NCBI GenBank assembly: GCA_034440635.1
Contig: JAOTON010001073.1
Location: 62,001 to 126,000, forward strand
Direction: 5' to 3'
DNA length: 64,000 nt
Source: Lepas anatifera
Taxonomy: Eukaryota; Arthropoda; Thecostraca; Lepadidae
The notes under the pieces were generated by a model that worked only from the letters and a program-made list of their open reading frames with translations, did not search any database and was not told the origin of the DNA. The stretch's first letter is position 1. Every line of letters begins with the position of its first letter. Both the position numbers and the translations under genes were made by a program. Of the stretch, positions 38,540-48,784 are shown piece after piece.

Positions 38540-38574
38540 CACATGCTGAAGAAGTTACGAAACGCGTCCGTGTG
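38540..38574 (+). ncRNA. Hammerhead-ribozyme-like motif, right arm
   Basis: CACATG, CTGAAGA, AGTTAC, GAAA, CGCG, TC, CGTGTG in order. Helix I has six pairs, one of them G-T. Helix II could be a single G-C pair closing a TTA loop. The invariant core bases of a type I hammerhead are present. It lies just downstream of the endonuclease remnant, the place where Penelope-like elements carry such motifs. Confidence 0.5.
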
Positions 38575-38634
38575 CTTGCTTTTGAATATATACTTAATAT
38601 CCAACTTGTCAGTGTGTTCCTTTACCTTTATCGT

Positions 38635-40329
38635 TAGCCTTAATTTCGCTACCTTGCCTAGACGAAACCGCTTCTGCCACTTCATCAAAATCGCGAAACC
38701 ACCATCCGCTACTCCGCTATCCCACTTTCGCTGCTTCTTTGTAATGCACCGTTAAAGCGCTACCCCGGAAACAATAAATTTAGTTGTTTTAAATCAGTTT
38801 CAGAGAGAACTACTGCTTACCTGCATATCTAGTAAAAATTGGCGCCTGAAAAAATTACTACTCGGTATGACTTTTGAAACACCTGTAGTCTCCCTCAGCA
38901 TTTTGTCCCGATGGATGGCGCCCCTGGGAGTACACAGGAGAACGCCCCCTCCCCTCCAGGTGGTATGCCGTCCCCTGAGGCTTCCCATCCCTTACCAAAT
39001 TCTTAGATCCGTCACTCGTAGGCGTAGGAGCAGGGGGAGAGGCCAGGAGACCTTGAGCCTCCCTCAAATTATCAAGATTCTTCACCATTAACCCTATGGT
39101 GTTGACTGGAAAAACATGTCTTCAAAATACATCCTGCCCTCAAATATTGTGGACTTTTTCTTTATAGTCTTACTGTCCCGTTGTGCCCGTAAGTAACGAG
39201 TGCAATACGACACGATATGCCGAAGGGAAGTTGTCTGGTATGTAGGTGTACATGTATGGACGTAATTTCCAAAGGTCCATCATTGGAAACGATCTTTGAA
39301 AAGTTGCATACGAACTGGAATTATTTCAGTCACCCACTGATGGACGCAGAGGGGGGTGGGGCGGCCGTGGCCCTCCCAAAATTGGAAATTTTGGTCGGTT
39401 TTCTTAAAAAATACTACACTCTTATGATTTTCCCGAGTCCCCTCTCCCTAACGGCGCTCCTGTTTCCGCCCCCGCAGGCACCTGAATCTCAGTTCGATCA
39501 TTTCCCAACCTTTGGTGGATCCAAGATTGCCGATCGGGATGTTGGGCGTCATCCGAATCAGGGGGTGCCTACTCGCATCCTAGTGGGAGGGGGGAGGAGC
39601 GAAGCAACATTGTTAGGAGAGGGTGCCATCGAAATTTCAGGGTGGGCCATTTCAGGAGTCGCCGAGGTTCGATGGAGGGAGCAAGTGCCCCCTTGCAACC
39701 TGGGTCGGCCTATATCCCTGACTCCCAGTATGATAATCGTCAGACATTCCCGTTTCGTTTTCCTACCGCGCATTTTTTCTTTCGCTTACTTGGCAGAGTG
39801 CGGGAATGAGTTGAACTTCTTTCTTATATTTGAATTTGAATTGAATTTCTTCTTAAATTGGCCAGGATAACACAAAAACAGTGCCTTGTCTTGCTTTTCA
39901 GACTGAAGCCACCACTATTAATAATTGTTCAAAGAACTAGAAACTCTGATAGGCAGCAGGTTCACGTTTGTGGTTTCCGTCAGATATTCCTGGCAGAAAG
40001 TGTGTCCCGGTAGTCCTGTTGTCAGAGCGAAAGGATCTAGCTCTCTGCTCAGAAAACCGTGCAGTGGCAGTGCTCAGAAAACCGTGTAGTGGCAGTCGCA
40101 GTGCATTTGCGAATGATTGGGGTCGATTCCCCTGAGACGCTTCGGCGCTTATATTTACCCGACGTAGCTCGCCTTGCAACTGACTGGTGAGAAGGGGACC
40201 TTAGCGGGGCGGCTGTCCCTATGCTTCGCCGAACGTTAACCCTATTTCAGTCAGACTCCCGGTTACCCCTATTCCTGTCGGAGCGGTGGATTCGACCACT
40301 CCGCCTAGGATCTCAAAACATACCTACCT
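38635..40329. other. No gene recognised
   Basis: Contains the second copy of the GTGTTGACTGG repeat near 39,060-39,130, and a 217-codon plus-strand frame (39,217-39,870) that overlaps repeat-like G-rich segments and has no domain. The reading is probably fortuitous. Confidence 0.4.
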
Positions 40330-41225
40330 TTCCGAATTCATGCCGCATTCGGCTCATCACTGTCGCCTTGATTTATGCCGCCCCCGATTTATTCTGCCTA
40401 CCTAACTTGTATCGTCACTGGCTATCAGTGTCTTCCCCGGCTCATCAATGCCACTCCCGGTTTATCACTTCCGCCTTGATCCAGACCGCCCCTGGCTCAT
40501 TACTTACTGCCGCACTGGCTCAGCACTACCGCACCCGTCTTACCCCTGACACCCTGACTTATCCCCCCTCTGGCCAGTGGCAGGTCCGAGGGGGAAAAAG
40601 GCATTTGCCCCCCCAAACGGAAAAGCTCGGGGCAAAACTATGTTTTTGCCCTCCCCAAGTGATCGACATCCTTTTTGTCCCGTCTGCTTTTTAGTTTATA
40701 ACCAAGATTTTGGTACTTCAACTTTCAACTTCAAAGAGAACCAGTTAAGTTCTTTGTAAATATTGGGCCTTGGACTGTAAAAAAGTATCTCGAGCCCATA
40801 TTTTTCATCCCGTGACGTTTTTTTTGCTTTTCGCCTCAAATCCCCAAAATTCTACCGGGAAGTGATATTGTAGCGCAGCTTTCACGGCGTGACTTTTTTG
40901 CTCTTCGACTTTTGACTTTGGTTTGCCCCTCCCAAACCGACCGGCTAGATCCGCCACCGCTCTGACTCATTACTTCCGCCCTGCCTCATCACTGCCGCAT
41001 CCTGCGTATCACTTACACCCTGATTCGTGCCACCCCTGACCTATCGCCGACGGCCTGATTCGAACAGCACCCGGCTCATCACTGACGCCAGTGGCCCACC
41101 AGTGCTCCCCCGCTTTATCGCCGCCACCCTGTTTCGTGCCGCCTCCAGCTCATCACTACCACCTCGGCTGATGAAAGCCGCCTTGGCTAATGACTTCGGC
41201 TCTGATTTGTGCCGCCTCTGTGTGC
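40330..41225. repeat. Degenerate minisatellite, units of about 24 bp
   Basis: Imperfect repeats of the type GGCTCATCACTGCCGCC followed by TGATT run through 40,330-40,570 and 40,960-41,225. The array is interrupted by a hAT-like MITE. Unit length and spacing vary. Confidence 0.7.
40575..40959 (-). mobile_element. hAT-like MITE inserted in the minisatellite
   Basis: Same family as 36,813-37,194, in reverse orientation. It starts CAGTGGCAGGTCC and ends CTAGATCCGCCACCG. The flanks CCTCTGGC and GCTCTGAC agree at six of eight bases, an aged target duplication. Confidence 0.78.
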
Positions 41226-42717
41226 TAGGTAAAAAATGAAGGGCGATAGGATAAAAATAAAGAGCATGTCCGTGTACAATAAAGTTTTGATCTTTATTGA
41301 TGTTTATAAAGCAATACACGTTGTTTGGAGCGCTCTCGGTCAGTTTTTCACGTAATGGTTAAGTCCTTGGCTTTCTTCACTTTTCATCACCCAAAAAAAA
41401 CTGTAATACTTCACTCGTGGATAAATTTACTACCCAGACTGGAGTCTTTTAAGACCTGTATGTAGCTTTGGGATACCGCCTAAAGAACAATCATACCGGG
41501 AAAATGCTGTAGAATACCTGCCCACCATCACAATTAGAATGTGCTCTGTGCTGTAAAGGGTTCGCAAAAAATATGAATAGCGGATTTGATGCAATGAAGA
41601 GTGCCGCTCCCGCAATGCCGCCTCCGCTATGGGGTGCCAGCCCCCTTCCCCCTGCTGAGCACCCCCAAAGATTTGGAGAAAATGACACCCATGGCCGTTT
41701 GATTTTCACAAACTTAGTACGCATTGACAGGGAATTGATACCCCATTTTCATATCTCTCATTTTGTGAAATTCAAAATTCTATGACAGATCCAGCGCCAG
41801 CTCTATATGGTGAAAGATTTTTTTCCAGTTTTCTGTTGTATATATTTGTAAACATCAGATACTGCGTGAAATATTTCACATTGGCTATTGTTACAAGGTA
41901 AACAAAATAATCAGAGGTGAATGCAGGAAAAAAATTGTGGAGCACCAAGCAAGATAGATATTGCCAATGTCTTAAAAACAAATACATATGTTCCTCGGCT
42001 ATTGACAGTTTTCATTTCATTTTCATATTTCCCAACCTTTATCCACCCATGTCAAAGTGGGATTCTGAATGTTTTTGACCCGCTCATGGATGCATAGTTC
42101 TATATTAGGTCCCGAATGCTTGTCCCATTCATTGCATACTAAAAAGACGTGCTCATAGGTCAAATTCGCTCAGTTATAATGCCTGAGCACGCCCATGGCA
42201 TCTTATTATATAATCTATATAATCTGGGGTTGCGAATTTGTCATGTTTATAATTTTATTCCTCCGCTCCGGCCGTCCTGTAAGCAGTCTATTCACTCTGC
42301 AAGACTATAACCCGATGACATTTGGAACTCCCATTTTGAGTTGCTGGAACCGCTTCTGTCAAATATTGGATAAAAATGTAAATGAACTATCACCTGACAT
42401 CGTATAAATAGCCTTCAAATATTCTAATCGCTCTCAAAATGGTTTCGGACAGCTTTGTTGTACGAAGCACGCACCGTACACGATAATACTCGATTTACAA
42501 ATAGATTCTCCTTAGGTAACGAGCCATAGCTCCGCCCCTGGTAAGATTATTATCTCAAAATTTTCAGGGAATATGTCCAATTTAGTTTCAGGAAATCAGA
42601 AAGTTTCAAAGGCCTATCGCAAACTGTTTTATAGATATCCCATCCCGGAAAAAAATGAGGGGTTGCAGAATCTCCCCTTTCGGACAGGAATAAGGTTAAC
42701 CGTTGGCTTCAAAATTA
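41226..42717. other. No gene recognised
   Basis: AT-rich, only short ORFs and no clear repeat structure. Confidence 0.35.
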
Positions 42718-42890
42718 GGGGCTATTCACATACGAGGTCAGACAATTTTTGTTGGGGTGTCTTGACCTCCTCCCCCTGTGTCAACAATCGTCAGTAAATG
42801 GCCCCACTACCCCCTTCGTCAGCAAGCGTCAGAGATTGCCAGACCCCTTTTCATCAACACACCTTTCCTCCTCTTCAAAAACAATGGCGA
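42718..42890. mobile_element. Fragment related to the TIR element at 12.6 kb
   Basis: Shares GGGGCTATTCACATACGA with the end of 12,572-12,950, and the downstream phrases CAACAATCGTCAG and AGCAAGCGTCAGAGATTGC with its interior. The second end was not found. Confidence 0.45.
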
Positions 42891-44407
42891 CGCCAAAAGT
42901 GCAACAAGCAAAAGTTACAAAAGGGTGAAAGGTTTGCGATAATTTCAATTTCAGGTTTTCGCGGTGGTTTCTTTCATTGGTTCATTCAGGCACGATTCCC
43001 GGGGTCGGGGAAAGAAATTTGCCCCCTCCCCATGATTTTTTTGCCAAACCGATTACCGTAGAGGGCCGAAAATGCCACTAACGTGTTCAGGGATGCCAAT
43101 AGCCCTAGAGACAATGCTGGGGAAATATTATAGACACGCGGGAGTAGTCGGTTCATGGAATGACCTCTCTCTGATTCGATACAATCTTAATGCAGAGGTG
43201 ATCAGGTCCCACGGTTACGGCGATTAGCCCCCATTCGTCCCGTACGCGGTTTCACTTACAGATCGTGTGAAAACGGGGAGTTAATTGGGACATGACAGGA
43301 TTCTTCCCCTCCCTGCCGGTTCCAGTAAACTGAGAACGATCGGGGCTAATCGGGGTGAACTGGAAGTAATCACTCTGTAACTGGGCTGTTACGCCCACCG
43401 CTCAGAAAAGGAGAGTCGGGGAGGTAGAGCGGTACGCTTGCTCCGAGTCCAAGTTCACAAGGGGACGTGTTCAGGGCAGGCCATTTTTTAACATGTTAAC
43501 TGGGGGCCATTTGCCCCCCCCAGTTGGCCAAAATGCCCCCCCCCAGTGCCCGGAAATTGGCCCCCAGTGAAATAGACAGGAGATGACTTAAAGTTAAATA
43601 AACGCAAACTCACCTGACGAAAACAATAAAGAACACTGCCCGATAATAATAACTTTGTTCTGTTGCTCATCCCAAATTGGAAATCCACAAAAATTGAGGA
43701 CCTTGTCTCGATTTCGATTATAAACCTCATATGTTCGATACTTTAAGAATTTACTAACCCTGCTACACTCATAAAAAATAGTTTATTCATTTGGAATACA
43801 TTGCAGCAGCATCAGGGCTGCCAGGCTGGCCATTTTGTGGCCAAATATTTAGAATTTGGGTTTTTTTGTCGTGTTGGGCCGCGCGATTTTTTCGTTTGGC
43901 CCTCTTGGGATCTGGCCTTCTTTGGCCCTTTCTCTAAAAGCTGGCAACTTAGCTCTTTTTGGTTTGTCCTTTGTATAGATATGGCTTCTTTTGGCATTTT
44001 CTGGTCTTGAATAAGATGTTCTGACATAAAAAAGGAACAGAGCAGCAGAAGAAACTGCTATGGCGCTTGGAGGGAGGAACAGGACTCTGTTAAAAACAAG
44101 ATCAAAAAAATGACGGCCACCGAAAACCGAACGCAAAGGATGCGATACTATAGGCGCCTTTTGGGTGGAAAGTTGATGGCAAGGTGTGCCCACTGAGGCT
44201 CCACTCTCCCCCCTCCCATTCATCAAAATCGCAGATCCACCACTGTTCAAGAGTAACAAAATCATAGCTGGAGAAGCAGGAAGATATTAAACATTAGCGG
44301 GGAGTGGTGCGGCCGAGATAATTGATGATGCTACCAAATTTTCTGGCTATGTAAATAAAATCATTTGATGACCACGCGTGATTGGAAGGGCACTCCTGGG
44401 CTTCATA
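42891..44407. other. No gene recognised
   Basis: Includes C-rich and G-rich runs at 43,490-43,570 and a GGCC-rich segment at 43,800-44,020. GATCCACCACTG near 44,235 looks like the end of another hAT-like MITE whose left end is not clear. Confidence 0.35.
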
Positions 44408-45060
44408 TTAACCTGCGCCCCACCGGGGGTCCGGTGCCACCTTCGCCCCACACCGGGGGCTTCGATGAGCCTCTAACTCCCAAAATATGGGGGAGGGGGT
44501 TGGGGCAAATCTGCAAAGTGCATTAGAAAGCTCGTGTGACTTCAGTATGATTTAACTTCACATTTTCAGGCGCTCAGGTGAATGGTTTGACCTCCAGATG
44601 TCAAGTTGGGTCACGATACTTTACTCTGAAAACATATGGTCATTATTCACTCAGTATGTGCCGTCACCTGATGCTAATACACTGTGAAAAAAGTTGGGTC
44701 ACGATAGACTATTTCCACTAAAATATGCAATGCTTAAAAACCTGGGCATGGCTCTCATGCCATTAGAGCTATTGAAATTCACTAAAGTACATTTGATGGG
44801 AAAATGCAGAGGCTTTCTCTGCTATGTGGAACATAATGACCTCCCGCCAGTGGTTTGGCCTCTAGAGGGTACCTCTTGACCTGACATGACCTCAGGTCAC
44901 GAAAGGCCAAAAAGTGGTCTTGGCGTATATCTAATGGAAATCATTGATGAGACATACACGATGGCGTTTAATTCAGCGCTCTAGCTTGGTGTGGTTAAGA
45001 GTTATCGTCAAAATACTGTCTTTGACACTGTTACTGTTTTTACAAAATACTGTTTTTGAA
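44408..45060 (+). mobile_element. TTAA element family B, copy 3 (right part lost)
   Basis: TTAA at 44,408-44,411 is followed by CCTGCGCCCCACCGGGGG. The body follows the family B copies at 2.7 and 46.9 kb through the hexamer arrays, with an internal tandem partial repeat. It breaks off after the AAAATACTGTTTTTGA block. Confidence 0.78.
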
Positions 45061-45173
45061 AATACTGAAGACAGTATAATGGCAAGCACAAAATGCCCCC
45101 CCCCCACTGACATTTCCTTAAAAATGCCCTGGCTCAGGGTGCTTCTCCGTTATTATTTTATTTGATATTGCAG

Positions 45174-45447
45174 GTGGCGTGAAGCGATGGAGGTCCAAGA
45201 GAATATGTCCGACATCCAGAATTACCTGGACAATTTCCAGAAGGACTTGCAGAATCCCAATGATGGGGGTGAGTTCATCTCGGGGATCATTGCTCGCAGC
45301 ATTCAAATATTAGCCAGGTGTACCACGTATAGCTACCGGCATCAATTGTTTGACTGCTTTAGAATGTTGAATATGTACATCAAACCTGATCTGTTACAGC
45401 TGCTGTTAGCTCACTTTGAGCGTGGGGATTGTTTTCCGAGGTTTTGA
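45174..45447 (+). CDS. Orphan coding exon candidate, 86 codons from ATG
   Basis: A strong acceptor (TTATTTGATATTGCAG) precedes an open frame with ATG at 45,187 in good context (GCGATGG) and a stop ending at 45,447. The peptide is mostly helical in composition: an acidic N-terminus (NYLDNFQKDLQN), then ISGIIARSIQILARCTTYS, then LLQLLLAHFERGDCFPRF at the C-terminus. I do not recognise a family. It could be the last exon of a plus-strand gene or an intronless small gene. It follows a truncated TTAA element, so a repeat origin is possible. It is not in frame with, and has no visible link to, CTCF. Confidence 0.4.
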
Positions 45448-45739
45448 TATGCCCGTTGACTAAGCGCAGCTCTTAGTTTTCATCGATACCGAACGTGGGA
45501 CTTGCAATGTGTGGAATTATTTTACTTTGATGAAATGAGGGGATGGCGATATTTTTTACAAGAAATCAATGATTGCTCACGTGATTCTTCGGACTCTACA
45601 CAATGACTGGGGTACATACACGAGTGTGTCATTGTACGACTAAGCTGCGGCTCGGATGGTTGAGTGTGCTGGAGGTGTGGGGGGCACGTGAACTAGGAGG
45701 GAGCTCTCGACGCCGTCTGTGCCGTACAGGTTCGGAGAG
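45448..45739. other. Downstream of orphan exon
   Basis: No further exon or clear polyadenylation signal was found. Confidence 0.3.
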
Positions 45740-46130
45740 TTCCGGTGTGGTCGGACAGGTGTATGTGACCTGATACTGTCTGTGCCGGGGAGGTCGGTCA
45801 GGTGTATACGGTGTGACGCCGTCTTTGCCGAGCAGGTGCAGCGGGTGCCGGGGAGGTCGGACAGGTGTATGTGGTGTGACGTCGTCTGTACATGGAGATC
45901 GGATAGGTGTATACGGTGTGATGCCGTCTGTGCCGAGCAGGTGCGGCAGATGCCGGGGAGGTCGGACAGGTGTATGTGGTGTGACGTCGTCTGTACATGG
46001 AGGTTGGACAGGTGTATGTGGTGTGACGCCGACTGTACATGGAGGTCGGATAGGTGTATATGGCGTGACGCTGTCTGTGCCGAGCAGGTGCGGCGGGTGC
46101 CGGGGAGGTCGGACAGGTGTATGTGGATCA
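45740..46130. repeat. Minisatellite with 42-bp and 63-bp units
   Basis: Units read GAGGTCGGACAGGTGTAT, then GTGGTGTGACGTCGTCTGT, then ACATG (42 bp). In some units a 21-bp block with GAGCAGGTGCGGC is added, giving 63 bp. All lengths are multiples of three, so long frames are open on both strands. These are a by-product of the repeat and not evidence for a gene. Confidence 0.85.
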
Positions 46131-46941
46131 GTCTGGTCAGTACTTCATTCGAGAGGCGCCCCAGCCAGAAGCCAGCCCCAGACGCTCCAAGGTTGGTTGC
46201 CTGATCTTGTTCGGGGCACATTGTCGAGCGAACTGCACCTCCTCGATATGCATTTGAAATTCTTATTTAGAAGGCACTTTTCACTCACCTACTTTGATCA
46301 CTAAACGTTGCTGTATGATCTATGATGTCGGCGCGCCCCAAAACCCCAACTATGATGACGATTTTCACTAAATGTTCACTATCGGGGGCATTTGTCAATA
46401 GTAAGGTCTTTTAGAACCGATTGTTTTCTTTTTGTTAGTATTCGTACATCATTCACGATGTGGAGTGTGATGTCTTTATGACACCGTTTGGTTGCCATTT
46501 GAAGTTTTGTTGACACCAGTCCTCTGTTTCCGCCGTCCCTTTCGCAGAATGCCCGTGACCTGACCTCGATCCGAAACGAGCCTAGCCTAGTCCCGGAGCA
46601 TCCTTATCCTACCCGATGCTATCCGAATTCTGTCCTTCCGACAAAGCATGAAGCTGACCACTGTCGCTTAGGAAGCACCTTTCCTCCGCGGACCAACTGC
46701 TCTCTGTTCTGTCACGTGAGTACGTTCTCTAAACATGCAGTACTTGCATCGGACCTGCTTTGTGGTTTTGCTTTCGCGGCTACTCCTGTCCCTGAAGGCA
46801 AGGACAGATAGAAGGGACGAAGGTGAAGGGGGACCCCTTTGGATTCGTGAAGCCGCCACCTATGGACGTCCGGCCACCCGCATCTATTGCCGAATGCCCC
46901 CAGTACGCCCTTAAACGCGAAAACTGAGCGACCCAGGCGGC
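46131..46941. other. No gene recognised
   Basis: Mixed sequence between the minisatellite and a family B element. Overlapping short ORFs only. Confidence 0.35.
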
Positions 46942-47973
46942 TTAACCCGCGCCCCACCGGGGGTCCGGCGCCACCTTCGCCCCACCGGGGGGCATCGATG
47001 GCCCCCCTCTAACTCCGAAAATATGGGCGTTAGCGCAAATCTGCAAAGTGCAATAGAAAGCTCGCGTGAATTCAGTAAGAAATCACTTCGCATGTTTTAG
47101 TGCTCAGGTCAATGGTTTGACCTCCAGAGGTCAAATTAGGTCAAGATCGGCTATTTTCACTCAAATATGCAATGATTAAGCAAACTGGGCATAACTCTTA
47201 TGTCATTAGAGCTATTGAGGCCTGGTAAAGTACATTTGATAGCAAATTGCCAGTACTTTTTCCGCTATGTGGAACGTAAAGACCTCCCGCCAGTGGTTTG
47301 ACCGCCAGAGGTCACCTCGTGACCTAATATGACCTGAGGTCACGAAAGGTCAAAAAGTGACCTTGCCGTATATCAAATGAAAGCCAGTGACAAGACAAAC
47401 ACGATGGTGTTTGTTTCACCGCTCTAGCTCAATTAGGTCAAAAGTTATTGTCAAAATACTGTTTTTGACCTCTGGTGACCTTGGATGACCTTGGAAAAGT
47501 CAAAGGGCAAATATGACCCCTGGGATCCGTGAAAGGGTGTCCAAAAACGTTGTTCTAAGCAGTCTGAGTATTTGCAATCATTTTTGTGGCTTTTATATAA
47601 TGAAATAGCTTTTCCCCATGCTTTTCCAATGGGAGAGGTCGCCTCGTGACCTGACCTCAGGGCACGAAATCGAAAAATCCCGGATATACACCTTGTAGAC
47701 CCTGGAGGGGTCATGAAGTGTAGGAAGTTTCAAATCGATCGACTTTGAAATGTAGCTCTTACAGAGCTCTAAAGGTGAAGTGAGGTGACCTTGGTTGACC
47801 TCGTCTGGTGACCTGACCTTGGGTGACCCGGGGTAAAAATTTCAGGGATGATGGGAAAATGATGCAGTGAGAGGTAGAGCCCTCAACCGCGGTGCTGCGC
47901 CTCGTCGTTTTTCTGCTATCCCGGAAAAACCTTAGGGGGCCATCGATGGCCCCCCGGTGGGGGCGAGGGTTAA
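46942..47973. mobile_element. TTAA-flanked non-autonomous DNA transposon, family B copy 2 (best copy)
   Basis: TTAA at 46,942-46,945 and 47,970-47,973 encloses 1,024 bp. The ends are CCCGCGCCCCACCGGGGG and, inverted, CCCTCGCCCCCACCGGGG. The palindrome GGGGGCCATCGATGGCCCCC lies just inside the right end (47,937-47,956). By my count about 20 AGGTCA or TGACCT hexamers lie between 47,105 and 47,830, against fewer than one expected by chance. They form everted, inverted and direct pairs, and several are extended to CCAAGGTCA. No ORF of transposase size is present. Confidence 0.88.
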
Positions 47974-48784
47974 AGCCGACATTAGAAGGCGACCTTGGTA
48001 AAGATCCCTACTAGCCGGCGCTCCCAGGGCTCGCCGCCCGTCCACTGCCTGCCTCACGTTCCTTCGACTGTTTAGCTGCCGCTCCCAGACAGCGCTGCTC
48101 CAGTAGCCAAATTTGATTCAACATTTCCCGGTAAGATTTTGGAACACCCATTCCGTGTCAGGATTGTGCCTCTCGGAAAAAGGCGTTCCGACGTCAGAAA
48201 AGCCCCCTCCCAGATATATGGGTCACCCCCTGAGGTTTTGCTCACCCTAACTCCCTCTCCTGAAAACTGAAATAATAAATGGCTACATTGCCAGGTCCCA
48301 CTAACGATTACCATACGTGGTATACGCCCATTCTCCTATCCATGTGCTGATAGCCAGAAATCGCTATGATTGAAGTCAAACTCATCGTATTGCCAGTCCT
48401 CCCTCCATCACTTGACCAATTCTCTCGGTGACCTCGGTGCGGACACTGGTCACTGCTGACGCCGGTTACTGATGATGTTCACTGACATTCGCTGACCACC
48501 GGCGGACCCGGGAGCGAAGGGGACGGGGCCTTTGGAAGGGTAGATAAAGGGTTTATACGTCCCCTCCCCAAACGGTTCGCCATATATCAAATTTAAGCAC
48601 GACTTGAAGAAAATGTGAAGGGCCGAATGGCTTTCTTCCCGAACAGCAAGCGCAGTAAAAACGAAATTATTCACCGCTTTAATTTTTACCCATGGCTGAA
48701 GCGCTTATACCCGCCCCTGCCCTTGGTAAACAGTAAAGTCTACTCAAGGAGGTCCTGAAGCGCTGCCCACCTCTTCTGCTCCCC
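47974..48784. other. No gene recognised
   Basis: Sequence between the transposon and the satellite. C-rich and G-rich patches and short ORFs without features. Confidence 0.35.

Larger units (their letters stand above)
36779..38634. repeat. Large inverted repeat built from a Penelope-like element
   Basis: The two arms are head-to-head copies of one element. The centre is near 37,947, where AGACATCTCACGATAAA (about 37,918-37,934) meets its inverse across about 26 bp. The arms continue outward past the endonuclease and hammerhead-like motifs to GTAAAGGAACACACTGACAAG on the left and its inverse on the right. The left arm was later split by a hAT MITE and a TA expansion. Arm identity is high but not perfect. 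Confidence 0.9.

Noticed and set aside
39217..39870. 217-codon open frame, the longest in the window
   Set aside because: It overlaps G-rich repeat-like sequence, has no domain, has low-complexity ends (NFFLIFEFELNFF) and lacks flanking splice or start evidence.
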